A stretch of DNA of 64,000 nucleotides, from the NCBI GenBank assembly GCA_003342895.1, contig PTFA01000545.1, forward strand, positions 1-64,000, in the 5' to 3' direction. Below, piece after piece: positions 53,401 to 64,000 of this stretch. The translations under genes and the position numbers were made by a program. The notes beneath the pieces were generated by a model, which was not told where the DNA came from, made no database searches, and saw nothing but the letters and a program-made list of their open reading frames with translations. The stretch's first letter is position 1. Every line of letters begins with the position of its first letter. The stretch is from Casuarius casuarius (lineage: Eukaryota; Chordata; Aves; Casuariiformes; Casuariidae).

Positions 53401-56400
53401 CAGGTATGCAAGCCAAGCACAGTGGCTAACTGCAGGAAAAGCAAGTGGATGTTCAAACATTTGTGAGGACTTTCCATTCCCTAAGCTTTAAGGCTTTACA
53501 TTTTCAATGGCCACAGAGCTAATCGCCAAGCCTTACTGTGGTAAAGATTTTGTTGAATCCAATGGGTCTTTTGCCTGAATTAGTTTTGTAGAATTTGTCC
53601 TTATGTCCCCAAAGCTTTGCATTAGACTTGATGGTGTTTGTTAAAGCCCAGCCCAGAGCCACCACCAACCCCACGGGATCTTTCAGCAGGGACCAGTGCA
53701 ACCTGCGGAGCTCCGCTCAGATTCATGGCATGCCGCAGGAAAAGAGGATTTATGCAAAGGAGGCAGCTCTTAAAGTAGGCATGGGGGTATGTCTGCATCT
53801 TTACTAGTAAATAAAATGGGTCAGACTACCTTCTTTGTCCCTGAGGACAAGTGACATGGTATGGCTTGCATCTATATGGCTAAAACCTCTTCTACCCCAA
53901 ATAAGGGTAGCACTGCCCATACAGCCCATCAGAACAGCCCTATGCTGTCCTCAAACTGTGCTCAAGCACTGTCTGGGAAAATGATACCTGTCATGGGCCA
54001 AAATTATATCAGGTAGTGTGCCAGCAATTAACACTATGGATATTCGCAGGACTAGAGACTGAGCCTATGCCCTCTCCCTGTCCAGTTCACTAGCATAGAC
54101 GAAGCCCAGGAAGGCCCAAATGGTGGTAAACACTGCTGTGAAACGAAGTCTGATGGATCTGCTAATATCAGTTTACTTGTACACACTCATGCAGATTTCT
54201 TAGTGAGCTCCAGGTTCATTCAGTTGAAGCTAAAAGCTAATTACGGGTGTTTACATAAAAGTTATATGCGACATCAAAGTTAGTAGAAGAAATTAAATAT
54301 TCATAATGACAGCATGAAAGAATTTCATTTATGCCTAAATGAAATGTTTAAAAATAAATGAACAATGTATTCTTAAAATTAAATACCCGTTTTCTCCAAC
54401 CGTGTCCCATAGCTTAGTTAAACAATTGGGAATGCTTCATCTCAATTTTGTGCATTGATTTCAGAAGGCATTAATAAAATATTTCCTTTCACTGTAAATT
54501 ATTAATAGAATTTGTAAACACTAACATGCATCTGAAAGCTCGCAACTATTCAATGTACCATGTCACCAAGAAATCAACGAGAATATTTCCTGAATGGGCT
54601 AAGGACAAGCATTCCTGCTAAAAGTCTGCATTTTTACTTACACAACAAATTCTAAATTCTTCCAGAACACTGCCCCCTGCCCAGAACCAGCCCAGTCACA
54701 TGTATTAACTTGACAGATGAGGTCTCTGTTTTTCATTGGATTAAATAATGCTTGAAGGAAAGAACACCAACCAAAGACAATAGCAGTGGCTGTTGTTTTA
54801 TTTCACTTAGCCTGCAATACTTACATTCATAAGCACTAAATTGGAATTGCCAATATTAACTTACCAAAGAGCTGGCGGAAAAGGCTTATGTGCTATTTAT
54901 CCTCAAGGGTCCAATTCAATCACAGCCCTGTAAAATGTCACTGACCCACTTCATCAATTACCGAAGGCAGGCGTGGGAGCTTTGCATTCCTCCTAATTGT
55001 ACCAGCCAAATGGATCTTCTTTTTTATTTATGTGATAACCAGACTGCTCAAAAGGGTTGTGTAAGCTTCTTTGCATTATAGCAAATAAAAAGTCCACTTC
55101 TATTGCACTTACGGTCCATATTCAGACTTAAAAAAATACTGGCAGTGAAACAGTTGCATTCTTACAGACCTGTTAATAACAAACTATATGCATCTTTGGG
55201 AGCATTTCAGCAACAAAATTGAAATACAGCTGAGAAAATTCTGAAGAGCCATAAATGGTTTCCTTTCACAGTTTTTTATTTAAAAGTTGTATTGCAAGAT
55301 TTTGTATCTTGGATTTTACATAGATATTTTCTAGTCAGGTAGACAAATATTTTGTGAAGCATACATGCCTCTAAAGGGAAACTTTGTTGACTATTTGCTT
55401 TCCAGAGGGTAATACTGTTTTACAGAGATCATGATACATTATTTAGTAACGTTTTTTCATGTACTGACTTTTTCTCCCAATTTTCAAAATGCAGTTAAAA
55501 TTCAAAGGCAAGGGATGCTTTGCAAATGCTTATTACATTGAGTGAAAAATTACAAAATTCAAGATATACTTCAGATACCTGAAATATATACTTCTCCTAA
55601 GGAAGTTAAATCAAATAAAAAAAAAAAATCTGTTTTTGCTAAATAATCTGCTCCTGTGAAGAAAGTGGTAAGGGATTTTTTTCTTATAACATGTTCCAGT
55701 GCTTTCTCTCCCCCCTTTTCTCCCAGAAATATCACAGATTAAGATGGGATTTTTTTTCTGTAATTTTAGCATCTGAAAGTCAGATGTGTAGTTCAAGTTA
55801 ATCATTGACACTTAACAGCAAGACAGAAAGCATCTCTAGAGGGCAGTTCATTCCATCCTACGACACATGTCATTCTGTTACTCAGTGGTTATTTTCTCAT
55901 ATTAGTTATCTGTTGCATTAAATTGACCTCAGAGGAGAACTTGATGGATGTCTTGTTCCTTGTGCCCAAATTCTCCCTTCACACATGAGCTTCCCCCATT
56001 TGTGCTTGACACTGCGCTTGCAGCCATCACCGTCCCTACACCGTATGGGAGGCTGACAGGTCATGACAGTCAACACTCAAGTTTCAGCGGTATAAACAGC
56101 TTGACCTGCTGTGACCTGCCGTTGAAAGCTGCCCATAAGTAACAGAAAAACTTCTTTCTTTGATACATCTCTGGCATCGTTATGTGATCACAAAGAGTCA
56201 AGGAGCTATATTGCTGATGGGGCTGATTAGGGAAGGGGCTGGATGGTGCATTGCTTTCTTAAGTCTGAGATACAATAGTGGTTTAGCCCAGCAATGGTGC
56301 AAGGTGACAATCATGTGAGGAGATTTCTTCAACTAAAAGATCAGCTTCTGAAAGAAAGTAAATGCAGCAACATAAAAAAGAAAGAAAATGAATGAGTAGT

Positions 56401-56639
56401 GATTTATTCACAACTGACAGTAAACTAGTAGTTCTTTCCCATCAGCAGTTAGGCAGGATGTGCAACAGCAACTATTAAAATAAAACTACTGTTCTTTGAC
56501 TGGATGAGACAGTTTTCATTGCTGTATATTTAAATAATGGTGTGTCATAGTAAAAAAGAAATAGCACATGAAGTGTTCTGAGCTATAAGTCAAACAGAAA
56601 GTATGAATTTCATGCATATATTGTGAAAAGTCCTGTGGC
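50486..56639. other. Gene desert, possible conserved elements
   Basis: No supported gene. 50956-51189 is open in one frame and flanked by an acceptor (cttgctgtcag) and a donor (CGT|gtaagt), but composition is hydrophobic and AT-driven. 54890-55060 ('ccactgtaaaatgtcactgacccacttcatcaattacc'-like, unusually complex sequence) is a candidate conserved non-coding element. Phrases 'gacttcaatgggag' (51858) and 'caatgggtcttttgcctgaat' (53559) resemble an old reptile/bird repeat. Confidence 0.4.
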
Positions 56640-56717
56640 ACATGTTCCACATTGAAGTTGGACTAACTGATCGTAATGGTCTCTTCTGGCCTTAGAGTCA
56701 TATATGACTATATGACT
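56640..56717 (+). mobile_element. CR1 LINE 3' tail
   Basis: The phrase 'gaagttggactaactgatcgtaatggtctcttctggcctta' followed by a short tandem 'atatgactatatgact' is the form of a CR1 3' end with its microsatellite-like octamer tail. Only about 75 bases are recognisable. Confidence 0.7.
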
Positions 56718-59700
56718 GTTAAAAATAGTATCTCCAAAATGTTGCCAGTATTTTATTAGGATAAATATTTCAATGTCTACTTCAAGTCATTATTACAGTC
56801 TTCATAAAAATATTTAAAATGTGCTACTTTAATTAATTAAAAAGTTTGCCTGATGTTTTCAAAAACACCTGGCAGTGGAAAAGTAGATTTTCCTCTAGCA
56901 GTAAGGTTTAACATTTCTAATTGCATTGTGGATACTAACACATTTATGTGAAGCAAAGTTACTGATGCAGTTTGACTGTTCCAAATCTTGGTATATAAGA
57001 TAATTAGAACAAATCATTTCTAAAGGTCACTGAAAGCAAATCTGCTCATGCTATAAAAGCACATGCCTTTATAAACTATAGAAAGAGACCTTACCTTGGA
57101 AGTAGGACTACCACTATTAATAATATGGAAAAAAACCCCACTCCATTGAAGTGTAGGGACCATTTCTGAATGATTTTGAGTGAAGAGAAAAAAAGTAGTT
57201 ATAACAGCAAAATGGACAAACAGCAGTTGAAACAAAGACAGAGGTGTCAGAGTACAGGTCTTACTTGGCAGACCTTCTAGAAAGCAAAATCCACTGTAAG
57301 TGGGGATAACAATTTTGGGAAGTTCATGTTCGTCATTTGAGTGTGCAGAAGGCGAGGTTATGAAGCTCCCTCTCTGATTGTCAATCCTTTGACCTCCCTT
57401 TCATCCATCATTAACAATAGGCTCTGAAATGTTAAAGTTGTCACTATTTCTGCTTTTGAAGCTCTTGGGCTGCAAAGGGATCATCATTACAAAACATTCA
57501 ACCCATAACAGGTTCAACCCTAGCCTTAATACACTTGCACAGACGTGGTTCTTCCGTTATGAACGTGGGTATCTCAGTGCCTTTGCGGGTGCTTGCAGTC
57601 TGAAGCTGCTGTGTGAGCTAGCACCTGCCAGCTTGGTCCCGCCAGGGATGCCCGTGGAGCTTCCTCTGGCTGGGAGGCACAGTCAGCTGCTTAGGCTTGC
57701 AAGGTGCAGGCTGCCCAGAGAGGACCCTGGGAATGCAAACAGTAAGTTATGACTGCTCAGCTGACAGGTTTTAACTTGTTAAACACAGTTGTATTGCATC
57801 ATCTGCCTTGTTCAATTGAGTGGGCTTGTTAAGAATGCACAGAAAACCTAAAATATAATAAAAAAATTATTTTGTGCTGGATACTGGCTTGTATATAAAC
57901 AAAAAACAGTACTAGAAATCAACTCTCTTCAAAATTTTTTAAATACCTCATTCTTTTCACTGTTAAGATCAATAAGAGCAATATTTGGTGTATAAAAACT
58001 GGCCTTTCTTTCACCAGATGGACCACATGGGCACTGAAATATGGCAGATAAAAAGTTGATACAGAAAATTGAAGAGGTGGCCTGTCTCCAAGGAGAAGAC
58101 ATAACTGACGAAACTCTCTTTACCTTTAAACCTGGTCATTGCTGATTTATGTAAATACTAGATATTTATTATCTATGAAAGAGGAATAGTAAAAGTGCAG
58201 AAAGTCTCATAAAAAGTTTGGGATTAGAGTGAGATGAAAGGTTTGGGCATAGTCATGCGAGATGGCAAAAGCAACTCTGAGGGGCAGCTATTTAAAATCT
58301 TTGAATGCTCTAAGGATTGGAGGTGCTTAAACCAGCACCAGGCAAAGGTACATTTCTACCTATTCAGCATGTACTAGTTCAGGTGCCATAAGTGATGGAG
58401 GTACCTTAGTGATGATCTTTCACAGTATTTAGCCCTTCCTTTGAGCTAGTGAGTTTGAATGAAACATTGTCCTCACACACTTCCACTACTTCTCATACCA
58501 GAGCTGGCACATTCAGAGCTAGAGGAGGAGATTTGCTTGATGTACCATCAGCTACATGACATCGGTCTTCCAGTATGAATTCCTTTATAATGGTACTGCC
58601 TCCATCAATTGAGGAAAGCTGTCCTGAACCTTGGGGGAATACTGTATGGCAGACTTCCTCCAGTACTATATTACTTGCAGTTCCAATTTAATTTATATTT
58701 TTAATGCTGGACACAAGCACTCACAAAATCTGAAGGTTTGATTTTTACATATTTATAGCCTAATTTATGTCTGTGACATACAGATGGGAATAAAATGGAT
58801 CAGTAATGTAAATGTAACTGCGTATTGTGTTGAATGCTTACCAGATCTATTTTAACTTGTGACAGTCCCTTCAGTGTGTCCAAGTTCCTCACTGAAGTTT
58901 TCGATCGTCTGGAATAGGAAACAAATGATTGCCATTTTTGTGTGCTTAGCTCTGACTAAGCATTTGCTTTTATTGATCTCAAGCATCTAGCAGAAGGAAA
59001 TCACCAAACCAATAAACAGAAGCATCACTTCTGAATGTATTTCCAGACGCTTGATGAATCAACATTATTATTTGTACAGTGTCTTAGTATACCCAGTGCT
59101 TTACAATGTTAACAACAAATGGCCTGACTTTGCCTACAGAATCCAACTGAAAATGAGAAGCCTGAAATAGAAGTCTACTGGCATCAGACAAGCCATGGAA
59201 AGAGAAGAGACTTTATGCTCAAATAGTAAATAGTCTTCATAGTTTGCATAAAAAATGTAGTCTCTGCTTGAATTAGTTTATGTGAATTTACATAGGATGC
59301 AAATAAATGTAGCAACAACTTTGAAAACAAAGGAATTTTAAAGTGAAAAAGTAACTTTTTTCACTGTCATGGTAGATAATCATACAAAATTGCAAATTTA
59401 TTTGGGCTGTTTGATTAAACATAAGGAACAGAGCTTTGGCAGGTTTCAGTGGGAAAATATTTTAGCACAGAAAAGGTGAAGGACTTTCATGACTAAGGAT
59501 TTTGTTATTATACCATATTATTAATCTTTGATATCTCTTACAAAACATGGGTTAGAACTTTAAGGCTTCTTTGAATCCAGATATTGAATTCAATTCATTC
59601 AATTAATTAATTTAATAATAATAATACGCAGGTTATGTTTCTAACATAACTGTTGAACAAAAAAGGTCATTGATATGATTGATATGCTTTTTTTCAGAAG

Positions 59701-62700
59701 AGACATGGAAATCAGTGGCACTGTATCACTTGTAGATGTTGAAAAACCGTTCTTGCCACAGGAAACTAGAGGGTTCTTCTGAGTCCACCATAGGACTACA
59801 ACTAGACTATGGCTTGTTAATACGACTATACCTTTTGATCAGGAATTCTATTCAGGGCAAGCTCTAGCCCCTTCTTTTGCCATCTCCCCTTAGAGATGTT
59901 GTTTCCATTTTCTGTCACAGGCTACGCAAAATTCTTGAATCAGTACAGAACTCCAATAGCTGAATTAGACAACTCCTACTAGGAGAAATATAATCAGAAG
60001 AGATGGTCTACTTAACATGCCTAATCTCATACTTCTCCGAAATGAAGTTAGGTGGCTCCATCTGGACTACATTAGAGTGAAGTACCAGAAGGAACATTGT
60101 CTCCCTTTCCCATTCTGTTCTTCCCTCTGCCCCGTTGGAAGTGAGGAGAGAAGAGGTATACTCCATTGATGTAAAGCATCTTTGCCATTTCACTGGCTCT
60201 TAAGGTGTCCTATTAAACTCTTTTGAGTCTCACAGAACAATATACTCTACCTGAGACCTCCATCCCTTTATAGTTTAGAATAATTATTTGGGTTCCTATT
60301 TTTCTTGCACACAGAGAGGTCTGAAAACAGAGCTTCCTGAAGGTGGATATAGACAAAATATATTGCTCTATACTTCTTTATATCTTCATTTAGATTAACT
60401 TCACCTTAGGAAGAGCTGTCTGTTGTAAGCTGTTAGCCACATATCGTGTTTTTCTCTGCTATTGGTCTAGGCTGAAGGTGTCAACCTCAAACCAGTTCAT
60501 TCCACTTTTAAAGCTGCAAACAATTTTCATAATACATTCTTCACTTTAATCCAACTCTGTATCAGACATGAATCATGGATGGATTAAACTAATCTGTCAC
60601 AAGTTCTAAATGGTGACAGAGAAGAGAGAATGAGGACGGAGTCTGGGGAGAAGGTGAGAAGTTCTGTCACTGGTTATACAGAAATATGAGGCTGAGACAG
60701 AAGTTGGGTAGATTAAATGACTTGCATGAGAAGTGACAGCAGAATCTAAAAGAAATAAAAAATGAATATTGGAAAATAAAAGAGAAAGTAATTCAAAACA
60801 GAAATTCAGGGATAACAAAGTTAAGGAGAGATAGAGGATATCAAATAAGATACTAAGGGATTAGCCAGAGTATCGTAACAAGATCATGAAAAGAATGGAA
60901 GCTCAAAAAATACAAGCAGTGAAGAGAAAGTAAGGAATGTAGCCAAAGGAAGAAAAGAACATTAAAAAGAAAAGTGCTGACTTTTCAGTGGCAAGTTTAA
61001 AACTCTAGTCAAAAAGGTGGAATGGGAGCTCAAGGAACCTCCAACAGTACAACGGAGATGATCAGCAAGTAAAAAAAGGAAGCAGCAGGAATGAAAGCAA
61101 AGATTCAAGAAATATGCAAAAAGAATAACATGGAGTAGTGACTACTATACATGTGGCATTGTGGGAATTTGTGTATGATATTTATATCCAGCCCATGAAA
61201 GCAAGGTAAAGAGAGAGAGAGAAAAAAAAAAGGAGGAATTGTGTCGAAGATCTCATTATAGGCAATTCTCCATATTCATTTTAGAATTTATGTCTGCCAT
61301 CTCAAGTCCCCTGTTTTCTTATCAATACCACTTGTCAATAAATATCTTGCTTTTTTGTTGTGACTAAAAGCCATTTGCTCTGGGTTTCCCTATTAGAAGA
61401 ACCTAGGAACTAATTTATAATACTGCGAAAACTTCTACTGTGATATTGGAAGTTACACTACAGTTCTTAAAAGATTGTAACTTGGCAGTTCTTGCTCAGA
61501 GTTTAAAGCTTGCAAAAAGTTTCATGGAATATGCTTTTAATAATGGAAAATAGTCAATTTTGGCTTGGATTTCTTTTCAAAGAGGTCAGTTGTGTTTCTA
61601 TGGAAATCAATGTAATGTAACTTATTCTTTTCCATCTGTAAAGCTTTTTAAGCTTGTGATAAGAACTATTAAATACACCATCTTCATATGATTAAGAAAA
61701 CTAATGAATTCTGTGTGGTATATAGGCCTTTTCCCATGGGAGATATTGCAAAGTGAAGAGTTTTAAAATCATTAGCTATTGTTTTTAAATGCACTAATAA
61801 TATTCAAAGTTCATAACTATGACCACTGAGTATTCAAATACCTATATTCTTAAAAAGTAATTGTATTGTAGTAGATGCAACCCCTTTGTGATATTTTACA
61901 TAGTTTTTATGCCACCTGGTGGTCAAATGTCTAATAGGTTCATAACAGGTGAAATTCACCCTTCTAACAGCTGCTGTACATGGCCCCAGGCATAAGACAG
62001 ACACTGCGACTGCCCCCTGCAAAGGGCGAGTGACCAGAATAGCCACTGTGCAGGGAGAGGAGAGCTGGAACCTGCACAGCCTCTGTCCAGACCAGAGAAA
62101 AGAGTTAAGGGTGACGGGAAATAGCAGGATTTTGGCTACTACACTCCCAAATGACTGTGTAACTAATAGCCCCTCAGTTTAGTGTCTCCATCTATATTTG
62201 AGACAAATTGTCCTTTGCTTTGTGCTTATTCTCATTTGGCACTGAGGTTTTACTTTATGTGACCTGCACCACCTCAGATAATTCCCACAATTCAGCATAG
62301 GTTGAATATTTATAATCATTTAGGCTGGGGAATTCTAGCTCATTTGCCTTGATTTTGTGCAGTTTCTATGTGAAGTACAAGAGAAAACTAAATAGCAAAT
62401 AGTGTCATAGAGGATACCATATATTCCTGAAGATATAAAGACAAGATTTCTGTTTCTTCTGTACATGTAAAGTTCCTAAAATATTTGAGATAGACAAACA
62501 TCAACAACAAAAAGCCTAATCAAGTCTACCTGCATCTCCATAAGAATATAATAATCACTGCATTGGGTCAGGCCAAAGTTCCATTTAGTCTAATATCTAG
62601 TTTCTGTCACTGGTTAGCACTGTGGATTATGCAGTCAAGTTTCCTGTACTTCTGCGCTGGGAAGATGCACCAGCTACACGAACACCTCCAGTGTGTCCAC

Positions 62701-64000
62701 TTTCCTCATTTTAAACCTATGACTTGCTAATTTCTTACTGGTTATTTCCCACATTCATTTAGCTCGTGATTTTAGTGCTTCCCCTCCCTGGACTCTGAGA
62801 AATCTTTTAGCCTCAACGGGCCAATTTTTCAATGGACACCAACAAGGGAAAAGCTCAAGGAAAGAACATTATGAAGAAACAGAGCAAATAGACTGATTTT
62901 TCCTTGATGTATCTTCCAGCTTTAGAGATGTCCTGAGCAGGGAATTGCATCCAGGTCACTGGGTTTGAAAGAACCAGGCTTTCAATTTATTATACGTCAG
63001 TAGACTCCTGCTAGGCTGCCAGGATTTCTTTCTACAACTTTTGGGGTTCTAGGAATGACTGAATCCATAGGCTGGAGTAAATGCTGTTATGAGACCATAA
63101 AACCACTTCCAGAACATGCTCGTTAAGCTCTTCCTTATTGAGAAATGAAGACATATACCCTGACATCAGAAATCTCACTGTGTCCTGAAGCACAATTTGG
63201 CAAGATGCGAGAAAGTGGAATATTTCATAACCTTGAAGATTTTCTGCTTGTGGAATGATCGTAATACTTTGTATTTACATAGTGCAATTCAATCATCTTT
63301 TCCAATATTGGTTTAACCTTCTGTCAGGCCTGAAAGTATAATTTTTCTTACGCCATAAGTGAGGAAACAAGCCCAAAGAGAGTAAATAATCTGCCTTTAA
63401 CTATTATGGGTAACATATGAGAGAGTGAAAATTAATCCAGTGCCTCAGTCCCAGTCCTGTGCCTTACACACAAAACAATATTCCAGCCAAAGATCACAAA
63501 CAATTCCCATTTTGCCAGGCTTTTTATCTGGCACATATTGTGTATGAACTCTATTAAAACCTGTAAATCTTAATAACCAAAATAGTGGTGTCAGTTACAC
63601 GGATCATTGTCTGGTGATGGCAAATTAGTGAAATACCTGTCATGATAATTACATACTATATTCTTTGTTATGTTGGTTTCAGATAATAAATCACAAATAC
63701 CATCTTCATCTTCTCCTGTTCGCAAAGCTGGTTAATTCCTCAACATCAGCATCTTATCAGGAATTTCTGTGGTGCTATTCTTTGTTATTTGGCCTTGAGA
63801 AAAGCTGCAGCATTGGCCAAAAAAGACAGTGTGATAACTGCCTTCAAATTTATCTGATCAATCGAAACAAACAGATCTGTCACTGTGCTTGAAGAATCCA
63901 TCCAAGTTTCTGCCATGTGAAGGAGATTATACACTTTAGAAAGAATCTTAGTTGCTCAGACCTAATAAAGAATTTTTTTCCACTGTCTTTTCCCTTAAGT
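56718..64000. other. Gene desert, distal part
   Basis: AT-rich, no supported gene. 57540-57745 is GC-richer and ends at a donor-like ACA|gtaagt (57744), possibly an lncRNA first exon. 59585-59630 is an ATTAATT/AATAAT simple repeat. 60600-61240 is purine-rich on the + strand. A diverged copy of the 23632 repeat lies at 62560-62640. No RNA gene recognised. Confidence 0.4.
62556..62640 (+). repeat. Old interspersed repeat fragment, copy B
   Basis: 'gcattgggtcaggccaaagttccatttagtctaatatctag' followed by 'tctgtcactgg' parallels copy A at 23632-23705 and the same widespread reptile/bird repeat form. Strongly diverged. Confidence 0.5.

Noticed and set aside
56260..56345. Minus-strand acceptor followed by about 20 open codons (ADLLVEEISSHDCHLAP)
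   Set aside because: Too short, no donor, no phase partner found.

Overview
This is eukaryotic, vertebrate nuclear DNA. It is AT-rich, has long non-coding stretches, has GT-AG introns, a CpG-island promoter and old CR1-type LINE remnants. CR1 tails, low interspersed-repeat content and the sequence of the one recognisable gene point to a sauropsid, most likely a bird; a crocodilian or turtle cannot be excluded from the sequence alone. No bacterial genes, operons or CRISPR arrays were seen.

Layout. 1-2.75 kb: degraded endogenous retrovirus, with a reverse-transcriptase relic around the YMDD box at 623-634. 2.75-5.4 kb: no gene seen. 5.4-10.74 kb: the complete TMEM18 gene on the + strand, with a CpG island, five coding exons and two candidate poly(A) signals. 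10.74-64 kb: a 53-kb stretch resembling a gene desert. In it I can support four CR1 fragments, a probable solo LTR (about 24.1-24.79 kb) with tandem repeats, several microsatellites, three strong perfect or near-perfect hairpins, and an isolated CpG-rich island (about 32.0-33.2 kb).

The most interesting unexplained item is a 262-nt open segment on the minus strand (45835-46096). It is bounded by a good acceptor and a strong donor and encodes 87 residues of protein-like sequence that I do not recognise. It may be an internal exon of an undescribed gene inside the TMEM18 desert. Weaker candidate exons lie on the minus strand (44400-44488, 46448-46507) and on the plus strand (41716-41773, 46371-46397, 50200-50361). 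These exon chains are inference and need RNA or comparative evidence.

TMEM18 is the only gene assigned with high confidence. In humans the non-coding interval just 3' of TMEM18 carries body-mass-index association signals. The 10.7-64 kb part of this window is the equivalent position, provided synteny holds.
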